A stretch of 64,000 bases of DNA from Methylococcaceae bacterium UBA6146 (GTDB lineage Bacteria; Pseudomonadota; Gammaproteobacteria; Methylococcales; Methylomonadaceae). The stretch covers positions 62,001 through 126,000 of the forward strand of contig DIUY01000030.1 of the NCBI GenBank assembly GCA_002422395.1, read 5' to 3'. The notes under the pieces are model-generated. The model saw nothing but the letters and a program-made list of their open reading frames with translations, made no database searches and was not told where the DNA came from. The position numbers were made by a program, and so were the translations under genes. Each line of letters opens with the position of its first letter. The stretch's first letter is position 1. Shown in pieces: positions 26,073 through 35,018 of the stretch.

Positions 26073-27598
26073 AGACTTACGATGTTATCGTCATTGGCAG
26101 CGGTATTGGCGGGTTGACCGCCGCCGCCCTGCTGGCTAAGGTCGGCAAGGCTGTGCTGGTGCTGGAAAGCCACGACCGGCCTGGAGGGTACGCCCATGGC
26201 TTCAAACGGAAAAAATACCATTTTGATTCTGGTGTGCATCTGATTAGCGGCTGTGGCGCGGCGGGTTACCTTGGCGGCCAAGTTATCCATAAAGTGATGC
26301 GGGCGTTGGCGGTTGAGGAGGCCATTGAGTTTATCAGTGTCGATCCTTTCAGCCATGTTTATTATCCGGGGCTTGATGTGGCGTTGCCGCAATCCATTGA
26401 AGCTTTTGTCGCCACTTTGGCACCGCTGTTTCCGACCGAACAAGCCGGTTTGCAGGCATTGGTCCGGCTTTGCCTGCAAGTGGCGGAAGAAATCACCATT
26501 ACCGATGAAGCTATGGCTGGGATGGATTATGACAAGGCGCAACACTTGTTGCCGGCCTTGTTTAAATACCGTAAAGCGACGCTGGGCGAGGTTGCCAAGC
26601 AGTTTGTCAAAGACCCGAAATTGTTGGCCGTGTTCGCGAGTAACTGGCCTTACTTGGGCCTCCCCCCTTCGCAGGTGTCATTTGTGTATTGGTCCACCAT
26701 GTTTATTGGCTATATGGTCGATGGTGCTTATTATTGCAAAGGCGGGTTCCAGCAATTGGCCAACACGTTGGTCAAAGGTTTACGGCAATACGGTGGTGAG
26801 ATACTGTTCAGGTCGCCGGCGGAACAAATCCTTATTGACAACGGGCGGGTTGCGGGTGTTAGGGTCAACGGGCAAACGCTGGCCGCCCCTGTGGTCATTT
26901 CCAATGCCGACATCCGGCATACGGTTTGTGAATTGGTCGGCGAACCTTATTTTCCGTCCCGCTATATCCAAAGAATAAAAAAAATGCAGCATTCCTTGTC
27001 CATCTTCGTGGTTTATATTGCCACGGATATTGACTTGGTGGCATTGGGCATTGCCCATGAGTCATTTTGTTACCGCGATTTTGACCATGACCAAAATTTT
27101 GCCAGCACCTGTGCCGGGGAAATCACTTGGCTTAGCATCACCGCGCCGACTTTGGTTGATCCAACGTTGGCGCCCCTCGGCCAGCACCTGTTAATGCTGA
27201 CAACTCTGCTGCCTTATCAGGCGGTGGGGTCATGGGCGCAAGCCAAACCGGGCTATATGGACGCCATGCTAAAAATTGCCACCCACCATATCCCCAAACT
27301 GAAAGAGCACCTGGTGTTTGTCGAAGGCGGCTCACCAGCCACGCTGCTGCGCTACACCAAGAATCACCAAGGCGCGGCTTATGGCTGGGATGTTTCGCCG
27401 GGCCAAGTCGGGCCGATGCGTATCCAGAACGTGTCGCCCGTTGGCGGGCTGTATTTTTCCGGTCATTGGACTTCACCCGGTGGCGGCGTCTATGGCGTTT
27501 GTGTGTCCGGTGTGCAGGCCGCGCAAAAAGTGTTGGGCATCAGGACGCAGGCTGATTTTTGGCAAGCGGTTTCTGTGCCGGAGCAGGCGCATGCCTAA
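26069..27598 (+). CDS. FAD-dependent CrtI/phytoene-desaturase-like oxidoreductase
   Basis: This is an oxidoreductase of about 509 aa with the dinucleotide site VIVIGSGIGGLTAAALLAK, then RPGGYAHGF and the substrate-side HFDSGVHLISG. VVISNADIRHTVCELVG lies mid-protein and the second FAD contact is near the end (GLYFSGHWTSPGGGVYGV). The family includes carotenoid desaturases, isomerases and retinol saturases. E. coli APE clusters lack such a gene. Here it might desaturate, isomerise or saturate the polyene. I chose the GTG at 26069, which gives a 4-bp overlap as seen through the operon. An ATG at 26042 would add nine residues. Confidence 0.82.
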   Translation: MKTYDVIVIGSGIGGLTAAALLAKVGKAVLVLESHDRPGGYAHGFKRKKYHFDSGVHLISGCGAAGYLGGQVIHKVMRALAVEEAIEFISVDPFSHVYYPGLDVALPQSIEAFVATLAPLFPTEQAGLQALVRLCLQVAEEITITDEAMAGMDYDKAQHLLPALFKYRKATLGEVAKQFVKDPKLLAVFASNWPYLGLPPSQVSFVYWSTMFIGYMVDGAYYCKGGFQQLANTLVKGLRQYGGEILFRSPAEQILIDNGRVAGVRVNGQTLAAPVVISNADIRHTVCELVGEPYFPSRYIQRIKKMQHSLSIFVVYIATDIDLVALGIAHESFCYRDFDHDQNFASTCAGEITWLSITAPTLVDPTLAPLGQHLLMLTTLLPYQAVGSWAQAKPGYMDAMLKIATHHIPKLKEHLVFVEGGSPATLLRYTKNHQGAAYGWDVSPGQVGPMRIQNVSPVGGLYFSGHWTSPGGGVYGVCVSGVQAAQKVLGIRTQADFWQAVSVPEQAHA

Positions 27599-28571
27599 CA
27601 AACCCGTATTGTTCAACGTGGCGCTAACCTTGCTGGTTTGGCTGGCTTGGTATTGTTACAGCACACCCCACACAGAAACCATTATCAAAGAAAACTGGCC
27701 CATCACGCTGACGATGGTGTTCGGCTCTTTTATTGCCGGCGCCACCAGTGAAGGTGGCGGGGCGGTTGCTTTTCCGGTGTTCACCAAACTGCTGCATATC
27801 GCCCCGCAGGACGCCAAATTATTCTCGCTGGCGATCCAGAGCGTCGGCATGACGGCGGCGACGCTGGCTATTATCGTTATGCGGGTGGTAGTGGCATGGC
27901 GGCTGATTTTGTGGGTCAGCTTAGGTGGGGCGGTGGGTGTCGTATGCAGTTCGTTGCTGCTGGCGCCGCTAGTGGAACCCGCGTTGCTAAGAATGTTGTT
28001 CACCGCGATGATTTCCAGTTTTGCCCTGACCTTGGCAATCGTCAGTTGGCAAGCGCGGCAATACCACGCGCAGATGCCTGTCTTTGGCAAGCGGGAACAA
28101 GGGTTGATGCTGTTGGCTGGCATTATTGGCGGCGGGATGACGGGGTTGGTTGGCACGGGTATCGACATCATCTGTTTTTCTGTCATGGTGCTGTTGTTCC
28201 GGCTTTCGGCGAAAGTGTCCACGCCAACTTCCGTCGTTATAATGGCGGTCAATTCACTGGTCGGGTTCGTGCTGTATTTAATGGTGCTTGGCGGGTTTAC
28301 CGCGCGGGTGGAAAATTACTGGCTGGCGGCGGTGCCGGTAGTTGTGGTGGGCGCGCCATTCGGGGCTTACTGCTGCACGAAGATGGGCAACAAAGCCATC
28401 ACCGTTTTATTGATCACGTTGATAATGCTTGAAGTGGCCAGTTCGTTGTTGTTGATCCCGTTAACAGGTACTATCATCCGTGTCAGCCTGACGGTGTTCA
28501 CCGCTTTCTTGTTTGTTTATTATTGGATGTCAAGGTCGTCACACTATCGGCCTGTCACTATGGAGAAATGA
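27591..28571 (+). CDS. TauE/SafE-family membrane permease
   Basis: This 326-aa protein has about eight to nine helices and a twofold repeat: GSFIAGATSEGGGAVAFPVF in the first half and GIIGGGMTGLVGTGIDIICF in the second, the TauE/SafE (DUF81) signature. The family moves anions such as sulfite or organosulfur compounds. In this operon it may export or import a small anion, but no substrate can be assigned. It begins at 27591 (MPNKPVLFNV), overlapping the CrtI-like gene by 8 bp, which ties it to the APE transcript. Its presence here is unusual for the pathway. Confidence 0.82.
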   Translation: MPNKPVLFNVALTLLVWLAWYCYSTPHTETIIKENWPITLTMVFGSFIAGATSEGGGAVAFPVFTKLLHIAPQDAKLFSLAIQSVGMTAATLAIIVMRVVVAWRLILWVSLGGAVGVVCSSLLLAPLVEPALLRMLFTAMISSFALTLAIVSWQARQYHAQMPVFGKREQGLMLLAGIIGGGMTGLVGTGIDIICFSVMVLLFRLSAKVSTPTSVVIMAVNSLVGFVLYLMVLGGFTARVENYWLAAVPVVVVGAPFGAYCCTKMGNKAITVLLITLIMLEVASSLLLIPLTGTIIRVSLTVFTAFLFVYYWMSRSSHYRPVTMEK

Positions 28572-28573
28572 TT

Positions 28574-29137
28574 ATGCCTAATGTATCCCATCGATGGTTG
28601 TTTTTAGTGGCGTTGCTTGCGCTGGTTGCCTGCAAAAAAGTGTTGAAGCCGGACGAATTGCCGGCAAATATTGCCCTTGGGGCGACGTATTACACCCAGT
28701 TTGTGATCCCTTATGAAAAAGGGACGTATTTGACCAGCAATTTCCGGCGTGGCGCGTTGATCCCTGTCAATACCCCTGTCAGATTATCAGCCATCACCAC
28801 CAAAACGATTGAAGTCGAACTGGCCAATGGTGGCCAGAAATTGCTGGTCAAAAATGTCGAGAAACATACCGGTGATGATGTTTACCACGCATTCGACAAA
28901 CTGTTTGCCAAGCAACAGGTCAACTTGTGGAATTTCAGTGACTTGGAAAGGCAGCATATCCAAAGTGGCACGGTGGCGGTAGGGATGCGTAAAGACGCGG
29001 TGAAAGTCGCCATCGGCTACCCGCCTGCCACCGAAACCATGAGTCTGGCCAGTGATGTCTGGATGTATTGGAGCGGGCGCTTCAATAAGTTTAAGGTGAC
29101 TTTTGCCAATGGCATGGTCAGCAAGATTGAAGATTAA
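28574..29137 (+). CDS. Lipoprotein with a BamE/SmpA-like C-terminal region
   Basis: This 187-aa lipoprotein has the signal peptide MPNVSHRWLFLVALLALVAC with a lipobox ending at Cys20. The C-terminal part (SGTVAVGMRKDAVKVAIGYP, then WMYWSGRFNKFKVTFANGMV) resembles the SmpA/BamE-type fold in which 'GMRKxxVxxxIGxP' repeats occur. It is probably anchored in the outer membrane and may help place the APE lipid. The start at 28574 has GGAG eight bases upstream and follows the TauE/SafE gene by 2 bp. It has no obvious counterpart in the E. coli APE cluster that I know. Confidence 0.75.
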   Translation: MPNVSHRWLFLVALLALVACKKVLKPDELPANIALGATYYTQFVIPYEKGTYLTSNFRRGALIPVNTPVRLSAITTKTIEVELANGGQKLLVKNVEKHTGDDVYHAFDKLFAKQQVNLWNFSDLERQHIQSGTVAVGMRKDAVKVAIGYPPATETMSLASDVWMYWSGRFNKFKVTFANGMVSKIED

Positions 29138-29139
29138 TT

Positions 29140-29775
29140 ATGAAAATTTTTGGCATCATTAAAGGTGTTGTGGTCACCGGCTTGTTTTTGGCGTATCCCT
29201 ACTTAGTTTATCGCGGCATAGAAAGCGGCATGGTGTGGCTGGCGCCAACTTTATTTTCCGGTGTTTATTTGTTCCAGGCAGCCACCGCAGCCACGGTGCG
29301 GGCCAGGATATACAAGGCGTTAATTGCAGTCGCCTTATTGTTGGGCACATATTATTTGCAGACAGTCACCGCCAAGGTGTTGCCGGTGCTGATCCAGTTG
29401 ATGCTGATGTACTTTTTTGGGCGTACTTTGCTTAAAGGCAAAGGGCCGTCTTTTATCGAAAGCTTTGTCCGCTTGGAATTTCCGGAATTTCCTCCCGGCA
29501 TCAGTGAATATTGCCGCCAGTTGACCATCATGTGGACGGTTTTTTTTGCCTTCAATGCCGCCGTATCTGTTGTGCTGGCGATTTGGGGGACTGATTTTTG
29601 GTGGACGTTGTACAACGGTGTGGCCATTTATTTGCTGATCGGTGTGCTAGTGGTCGGGGAATATGTCTACCGTCATTTCCGGTTTCCCGATTTGGGCATA
29701 CCTGACCCGCAATCGACCATCAAAACCATGATCGTCAATGGCCGGAAAATCTGGCTGGATGTGCAGGCGCGTTGA
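29140..29775 (+). CDS. Membrane protein of APE clusters (COG4648/ApeG-like), copy 2
   Basis: This 211-aa protein has about five helices. The C-terminal part YCRQLTIMWTVFFAFNAAVS and WGTDFWWTLYNGVAIYLLIG aligns directly with the ApeG-like protein of 20246-20800 (YTRKVTQVWCAFFLLNG, WGSFAWWSLYNG). It is therefore a paralogue inside the same operon, with a longer C-terminal tail (HFRFPDLGIPDPQSTIKTMI). The function is unknown. It begins 2 bp after the lipoprotein gene. Confidence 0.8.
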   Translation: MKIFGIIKGVVVTGLFLAYPYLVYRGIESGMVWLAPTLFSGVYLFQAATAATVRARIYKALIAVALLLGTYYLQTVTAKVLPVLIQLMLMYFFGRTLLKGKGPSFIESFVRLEFPEFPPGISEYCRQLTIMWTVFFAFNAAVSVVLAIWGTDFWWTLYNGVAIYLLIGVLVVGEYVYRHFRFPDLGIPDPQSTIKTMIVNGRKIWLDVQAR

Positions 29776-29850
29776 ATGAACCTAACTATGCTTATTAACT
29801 ATCCTTCTTCCGTAACAGAAAAAAACTCAAATGAGGGCAGGGCAAAGCGC

Positions 29851-30471
29851 ATGTTGCGTACCCTGTTTTTGTATCTGGTGGCGCTGTTTGCTGATGAGGT
29901 CTTCGCTGAAAACCCTTTGTCCGCGCTGATGCAAAGCATGAAATCTGATACCGCAGTCAGAATGGCTTATCAGGAAACCCGTACCCTCGAACTGATGGAG
30001 AAACCATGGAAAGGCAGTGGCTATCTGTACTCGCTGCCACCCGACCTTATGGTTAAGGAGCAAGTGCAACCGGAACGGGTGTTGATGGCGATTAAAGGTG
30101 ACAAAATGTTCTATTTTGAACCGGCAAATAAGGTGCGCCATCAGGGGGAAATATCTGAAGACAACCCGTTAAGCCTGAATGTCGGCGTTTTTAAAGCCTT
30201 AATCAATGCCGACGAAGCTTTGTTGCACAGACTATATCAAGTCGAGTTCCATGCCCGGACGAGGGACTGGGCCATGATCCTGACACCTAAACAAGACACC
30301 CGGTCAGGTTTTAGCATTTTGATTTCCGGATTGGCACAACACCAGCCCGACACCATCAAAGTCAGACAATCTGACGGCGACCTTAGCGAGTTCTCGATGC
30401 AAAAAGAGGCGGCAGGCACGGAAGTCAAGGCGGCGGTGGAGCGGCTTTACCACGAATTGTTGGGCGAATGA
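29851..30471 (+). CDS. LolA-like periplasmic carrier (ApeL-like)
   Basis: This is an exported protein of about 206 aa with signal peptide MLRTLFLYLVALFADEVFA. Its outer-membrane lipoprotein carrier-like domain includes VRMAYQETRTLELMEKPWKG, SGYLYSLPPDLMVKEQVQPE and MFYFEPANKVRH. In APE systems such a protein is proposed to carry the polyene lipid across the periplasm. The frame is open from 29776, right after the previous stop, but that start gives 25 unlikely residues before the signal peptide, so I take 29851. It overlaps the exporter gene by 4 bp. Confidence 0.8.
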   Translation: MLRTLFLYLVALFADEVFAENPLSALMQSMKSDTAVRMAYQETRTLELMEKPWKGSGYLYSLPPDLMVKEQVQPERVLMAIKGDKMFYFEPANKVRHQGEISEDNPLSLNVGVFKALINADEALLHRLYQVEFHARTRDWAMILTPKQDTRSGFSILISGLAQHQPDTIKVRQSDGDLSEFSMQKEAAGTEVKAAVERLYHELLGE

Positions 30472-32774
30472 CCATGCACAATTGGCGTAAGCTTATGTTT
30501 TATCTGCTACCGCCGTTGCTGGCGTTGGTTGTGGCACTGTCGGCCAATTTTAAAACCGACCTTTCCGCCTTTATCATTGCTGGTGACAATGCCGAAGAAG
30601 CACTGCTCGCCAACGAAATGCAAGCGGGCGCTTTGTCGCGCCGCTACCTGATTTCCATTGGTTCAAGCACACAAGAACCGGTTTCCACAGCGTTTGTCCA
30701 GGCATTGCAGACGCAACTAAAAACCATTGTCGGCGTGACGGATGTCTGGTCGCCCGAACAACAAAACGGCGTCAGCCTTGCTATGCAAACGCTGTACGGT
30801 AGTTATGGCGGGGCATTGTACAGCCTTGACGCCGAACGGGACTTGGCCGAACTTTTCACCCCGCAAGGTCTGGCGCACAAGGCCGAATTCCTGAAAAAAG
30901 CATTGTTGTCCCCGCAAGCGGCCATAGTCAAAGAAATCGCCCTACATGACCCTTTGCTATTGGCCCTGAACGGGTTTCAGGCATTGGGCAAGCAGTTTCA
31001 GCAAAAAAGCGGTGCCAACCCCCGATACCGCAACCTGATTTTGGAGACAGCAATGGCGGGCTTGGATGCGCCGCAGCAAAGCCGTGTCCAAGCCGCGATT
31101 GATGACATTTTCAAACGCCTCAACCAAACCCCGCAGCAACACTACCAATTGGAAATGACAGGCGTCCCCATTTTTGCCACCGCGACGCAACAATTGATCC
31201 AAGGCGATATTGCCCGCATCAGCATCCTGTCTTCGGTTGCGTTGATGGTGTTGTTTTTGGCGTTGTTCCGTTCGTTCGGCGCGTTGTCCCAGGTGTTCAC
31301 TTTGCTGGCGATTGTCATCTTAAGCGCGATACTCGCCACCAGTTTGGTTTTTGGCTATGTGCATGGCATGACGGTTGCCATTGGCTCCACCTTGGTCGGT
31401 ATCTGCATCGACTACCCGATCCATGCCATTGCCCATGCGCAAACAGCCCGGCCCGAACAACGGACAGCCGTCATCGCCGGCATCTGGCCCAGTATGCTGT
31501 TGGGGGGCATCACCACGCTGGTTGGCTATACGGCATTGGGCGCATCTGGCTATCCGGGCTTCCGGCAGATCGCGGTATATGCGGGGACTGGCATCGTGGT
31601 CGCTTTGCTGTTGACCCGTTTTATCCTTCCTGGCCTGATTACAGCAAATGAAGGCAGACCGTTTAAGGTGCCCTTAGTGGCTGGCTGGGCGGCATTTTGC
31701 CAGCGCTTCAGGCCTTGGTTGGTTGCTGTGCTGCTGTTGGCAATAGGTGTTTCAGTCTTCGGTTTGGGGCAATTGCACTGGCTGGAAGACATGCAAGAGC
31801 TGACGCCGGAGCTGAATTACCTGAAAGAAAACGACAAGCGGATACGGGAGCGGATGGTCAGCATAGAGCCAGGGCGGTTTATTTTGGTCACCGGCAGCGA
31901 TACCGAGACGGCTTTGCAGAAGGCCGAACAGGCCTACACGGTGCTGGAAGAATTGAAACAGCGCGGCGCATTGACCGAGTATTTCGGCCTTTACCCGTGG
32001 CTGCTTTCGGCCAAGAAACAACAACAAAACAGTGATTTGTTGCAACATTATCTGACTTTGGAAAACCAACAGCTTTGGCGGCAGGCTTTGGGCCGACAAG
32101 GTTTGTCAGTTAGCCACCTAGGGCGCTTGGATTATCCTGAGCTAAAGCCATTGACCTTGCCAGAGGTGTTTGCGACACCCGTAAAACGGCTGATTGACAG
32201 CCGCGTGATTGCCACCGGACAAGAAACGGTTGTGATGATCTGGTTGGCGGCGCACCAGCCCGAAGCGTTAAAGGCGGCGTTCGGCAACAGGGAAGGGATG
32301 CGGTATTTCAGCCAGCGGGATTTGCTCAACAACATGACCAAAGACTATACCGGCAGGGCACAAGTTATGTTGTCGGCCGGTCTCGTGTTAATCATAGCGA
32401 TGCTGATTGTACGCTATAAAAGTGTGCTGAAAACGGCACAAACCTTACTGCCCGCCGTATTGGCGGGGCTGTTGATTTTAGGCGTCTGGTCTTTAAGCGG
32501 TGCGGCGATCAGCTTTTTGCATCTGGTCGGTTTTCTGCTGGTCGTGTCGATTTGCGTCGATTACGGCATCTTTTATCAGGAAAATCCCGGCGGCAATATC
32601 ACCTTGACTTATCAGGCCATGGCAGCCTCCATGCTGACCAGCGCATTGGCTTTCGGGTGTTTAGGCATAGCGGACAGCACCTCGTTAAAGATTTTAGCCA
32701 GCGTGATCACCTTAGGGATATTGCTGGGCTTTTTGTTTTGCCCGCTTATTATCCGGCATCGGCAAAGCCAATAA
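30468..32774 (+). CDS. MMPL/RND-family exporter (ApeM-like)
   Basis: This 768-aa inner-membrane exporter has twelve predicted helices in two halves. Each half has one N-terminal helix, a large periplasmic loop (residues about 30-255 and 435-635), then a helix bundle. SSVALMVLFLALFRSFGALS, TVAIGSTLVGICIDYPIHAI and, in the second half, LVGFLLVVSICVDYGIFY carry the conserved acidic residues of helices 4 and 10. It likely passes the APE lipid to the LolA-like carrier encoded immediately upstream. It overlaps that gene by 4 bp. Confidence 0.9.
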   Translation: MTMHNWRKLMFYLLPPLLALVVALSANFKTDLSAFIIAGDNAEEALLANEMQAGALSRRYLISIGSSTQEPVSTAFVQALQTQLKTIVGVTDVWSPEQQNGVSLAMQTLYGSYGGALYSLDAERDLAELFTPQGLAHKAEFLKKALLSPQAAIVKEIALHDPLLLALNGFQALGKQFQQKSGANPRYRNLILETAMAGLDAPQQSRVQAAIDDIFKRLNQTPQQHYQLEMTGVPIFATATQQLIQGDIARISILSSVALMVLFLALFRSFGALSQVFTLLAIVILSAILATSLVFGYVHGMTVAIGSTLVGICIDYPIHAIAHAQTARPEQRTAVIAGIWPSMLLGGITTLVGYTALGASGYPGFRQIAVYAGTGIVVALLLTRFILPGLITANEGRPFKVPLVAGWAAFCQRFRPWLVAVLLLAIGVSVFGLGQLHWLEDMQELTPELNYLKENDKRIRERMVSIEPGRFILVTGSDTETALQKAEQAYTVLEELKQRGALTEYFGLYPWLLSAKKQQQNSDLLQHYLTLENQQLWRQALGRQGLSVSHLGRLDYPELKPLTLPEVFATPVKRLIDSRVIATGQETVVMIWLAAHQPEALKAAFGNREGMRYFSQRDLLNNMTKDYTGRAQVMLSAGLVLIIAMLIVRYKSVLKTAQTLLPAVLAGLLILGVWSLSGAAISFLHLVGFLLVVSICVDYGIFYQENPGGNITLTYQAMAASMLTSALAFGCLGIADSTSLKILASVITLGILLGFLFCPLIIRHRQSQ

Positions 32775-32893
32775 AAAGGGGCCAAGCCACTTCGTGGAAT
32801 TGTAAAAACGGCGTCCTCAGTCCCCCGCCACTGGGCAAAGATGTTATTCTTGTGGTTCACGTTTACTTCAACATACTTTGATTAGGTGAAATT

Positions 32894-33487
32894 ATGAAAT
32901 TTAGTTATCTGGCTTTATTTGTTGTTTTGTTAGGTTTGCACGGCTGTGCCACAAAGGGCGGCACACCGTCGGCAACGTTGTTACAATCCGGCAGCATTGC
33001 CGCCGCCACCAACCAACCCGCACCGGTGCCACAACCGGCCAGCACGGGCGTCGGCACGTTAGTGATCAAGCCCATCACGTTCAAAAATGATTCATATATC
33101 AGGGATGCGGTCAAGCAAGAGTGTATGTTGGAGGAAAAGTTATCCCAATTCATAAAAGAAAATGCCGCCGGACAGTATGCGGCCATTGTTTCCAATGCCA
33201 ATTCAGCCCCGGCGGATGCCCAAGTGTTGGCCGTGGAAATCGCCGAAGTGCAGGGCACTGGCGGTGGGGCGTGGTCGGGTGCAAAAATGGTGCTGATCAC
33301 CGGCTCATTAACCAAAAACGGTCAGGTGCTGGGCACTTTTAAAGCCCGCCGTTATTCCAGTGGCGGTATGTTTGCGGCTTACAAAGGCACTTGTGCGATT
33401 TTGGGGCGTTGTGTCAAAACCTTAGGGCATGATGTGGCGGAATGGCTGTCCCATCCGACTTCCCAAGCCGTGTTGGGTGATTTGTAA
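32894..33487 (+). CDS. Lipoprotein of unknown function in the APE operon
   Basis: This 197-aa protein has a lipoprotein signal (MKFSYLALFVVLLGLHGC, Cys18) and a serine/alanine/proline-rich linker. A globular part follows that includes LVIKPITFKNDSYIRDAVKQ, ECMLEEKLSQFIKENAAGQY and KGTCAILGRCVKTLGHDVAE. It sits where the lipoprotein gene ApeN lies in E. coli, but it does not look like DUF3261 to me. AGGTGA precedes the start at good spacing. An outer-membrane location is likely; the function is unknown. Confidence 0.7.
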   Translation: MKFSYLALFVVLLGLHGCATKGGTPSATLLQSGSIAAATNQPAPVPQPASTGVGTLVIKPITFKNDSYIRDAVKQECMLEEKLSQFIKENAAGQYAAIVSNANSAPADAQVLAVEIAEVQGTGGGAWSGAKMVLITGSLTKNGQVLGTFKARRYSSGGMFAAYKGTCAILGRCVKTLGHDVAEWLSHPTSQAVLGDL

Positions 33488-33676
33488 GGAATGCGGGTAG
33501 CGGGTTAAATCAGGGGTAAGGCGCAAGCCTCTGGGTTGGTTAACGGAGCAAACCCAAGTTTGCGCCTGCTTTATCAACGGCAATTGCAGGTCTTATCGGC
33601 TAAGCTTGGCCGGTTTTGCACACCCTCATTAAGCCGTTCTTCAAGGGCGTGGGCGGCGTTTCCTTCAGGTTATCTT

Positions 33677-34987
33677 ATGGCAATTATCCCTAAATCATGC
33701 GACGTGCTGGTTATCGGTGGCGGCCCCGCCGGCAGCAGTGCCGCCACGCATTTGGCACAAGCGGGCATTGATACGGTGCTGCTTGAACGCAGCGTGTTCC
33801 CGCGTAATCAGGTGGGTGAAAGCCTGATCCCGCATTTTTGGAAATTCACTGACCTGACCGGCGTGTCGGAAAAAATCAGGCAAGAAGGCTTTCTCGCCAA
33901 AGCGGGTGGCATTACCGTCTGGAACGGCAAAATCCACCAGATCCGGTTTTCCGATTTCGGGTATACCCGCCCCGGGTTGCATGTCGAACGGGATATTTTT
34001 GACGCCATTTTGCTGCACCATGCCGAAAGTTGCGGTGCCAAGGTATTTAACGGGGTGGCGGTCAAAAAAGCCAGTTTCAGTGACTGCCAATGGCCAGAAA
34101 TTTTCTATACTGACAAGCGCGGGGGCGGCAACCAGGAAGGGGCTATCCGTTGCCGTTATCTTATTGACGCTAGCGGGCACAGCTCCTTTTTGGCCAACCA
34201 GTTTAAAGTCCGGCAGACCATCAGCCCGCAAATGAATTTTTTGTCGCTATGGGGCTATTTTGAAAACGCCCTGTTTGTCGGCGTTGACCGGAGAAGCCAT
34301 ACGGCAGAAGCGCTAGCCACCATTAAGCCGGTAACTTTTGTCATGTCGTTTGAAGAGGGCTGGCTCTGGCACATCGTATTGCGGGGTAAGGCCAGCGTCG
34401 GCCTGATTGTGCCGACCGGGCGCACCCGGGGCATGGACAAACAACAACGGGAAGCGTTCTTCAGACAAACCTGCACACGCTTGCCGCATTTGCGCAACCT
34501 GCTGGAACCGGCCTGTTTCATCGAAGGCTCGCTGCAATTCAGGCCTGATTATTCCTATTATTCCCACACCATTTGTGGCGAAAACTATTATTGCATCGGC
34601 GATGCCGCCGCTTTTGTCGATCCTGTGTTCTCCCATGGTGTGCAAAACGCCTTATACAACGCCGCCACCGCGACGCTGGCAATCAAAGAGTCCTTGAAAA
34701 ACGAAAAACAACGCCTCCGTTACAGCCAGTTATGTGAAAGCCGCATGCAGCAGTTTTACGGCTTCTCCAGAGCTTTGTCGTTAGGTGATTTCGGCGGCAA
34801 CGGCGTCAATCCCCAGCTGGTGAAAAATTTGATGAAATCATTGCCGCCATTGGAACTGGAACTGATCCTGGTCGCTTCTGAAATGACCAACCGCTCGGAA
34901 AACTTCCGGCAGATGGCGAGGGAAGCAGGGGTTTTGGGTAAGTTTGAAGAGAGGTTTTTGGAACGGATCGAGGGTTTGGCGTTTTGA
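33677..34987 (+). CDS. Flavin-dependent halogenase-like enzyme 1
   Basis: This 436-aa FAD enzyme begins CDVLVIGGGPAGSSAATHLA and continues RSVFPRNQVGESLIPHF. It has a lysine in the FxxKxG motif FLAKAG, a WxWxI-like element (GWLWHIVL, with the usual Pro replaced by Val) and FVDPVFSHG. These are the marks of flavin-dependent halogenases acting on phenols or pyrroles. Xanthomonadins are brominated aryl polyenes, so halogenation of the APE is plausible. Related oxidoreductases without halogenase activity also exist. The start at 33677 (MAIIPKSCDV) is chosen from family length. It follows the lipoprotein by 189 bp. Confidence 0.75.
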   Translation: MAIIPKSCDVLVIGGGPAGSSAATHLAQAGIDTVLLERSVFPRNQVGESLIPHFWKFTDLTGVSEKIRQEGFLAKAGGITVWNGKIHQIRFSDFGYTRPGLHVERDIFDAILLHHAESCGAKVFNGVAVKKASFSDCQWPEIFYTDKRGGGNQEGAIRCRYLIDASGHSSFLANQFKVRQTISPQMNFLSLWGYFENALFVGVDRRSHTAEALATIKPVTFVMSFEEGWLWHIVLRGKASVGLIVPTGRTRGMDKQQREAFFRQTCTRLPHLRNLLEPACFIEGSLQFRPDYSYYSHTICGENYYCIGDAAAFVDPVFSHGVQNALYNAATATLAIKESLKNEKQRLRYSQLCESRMQQFYGFSRALSLGDFGGNGVNPQLVKNLMKSLPPLELELILVASEMTNRSENFRQMAREAGVLGKFEERFLERIEGLAF

Positions 34988-35018
34988 CGGCGGGGCAGTC
35001 TAAAATGGCCGATGGGCG

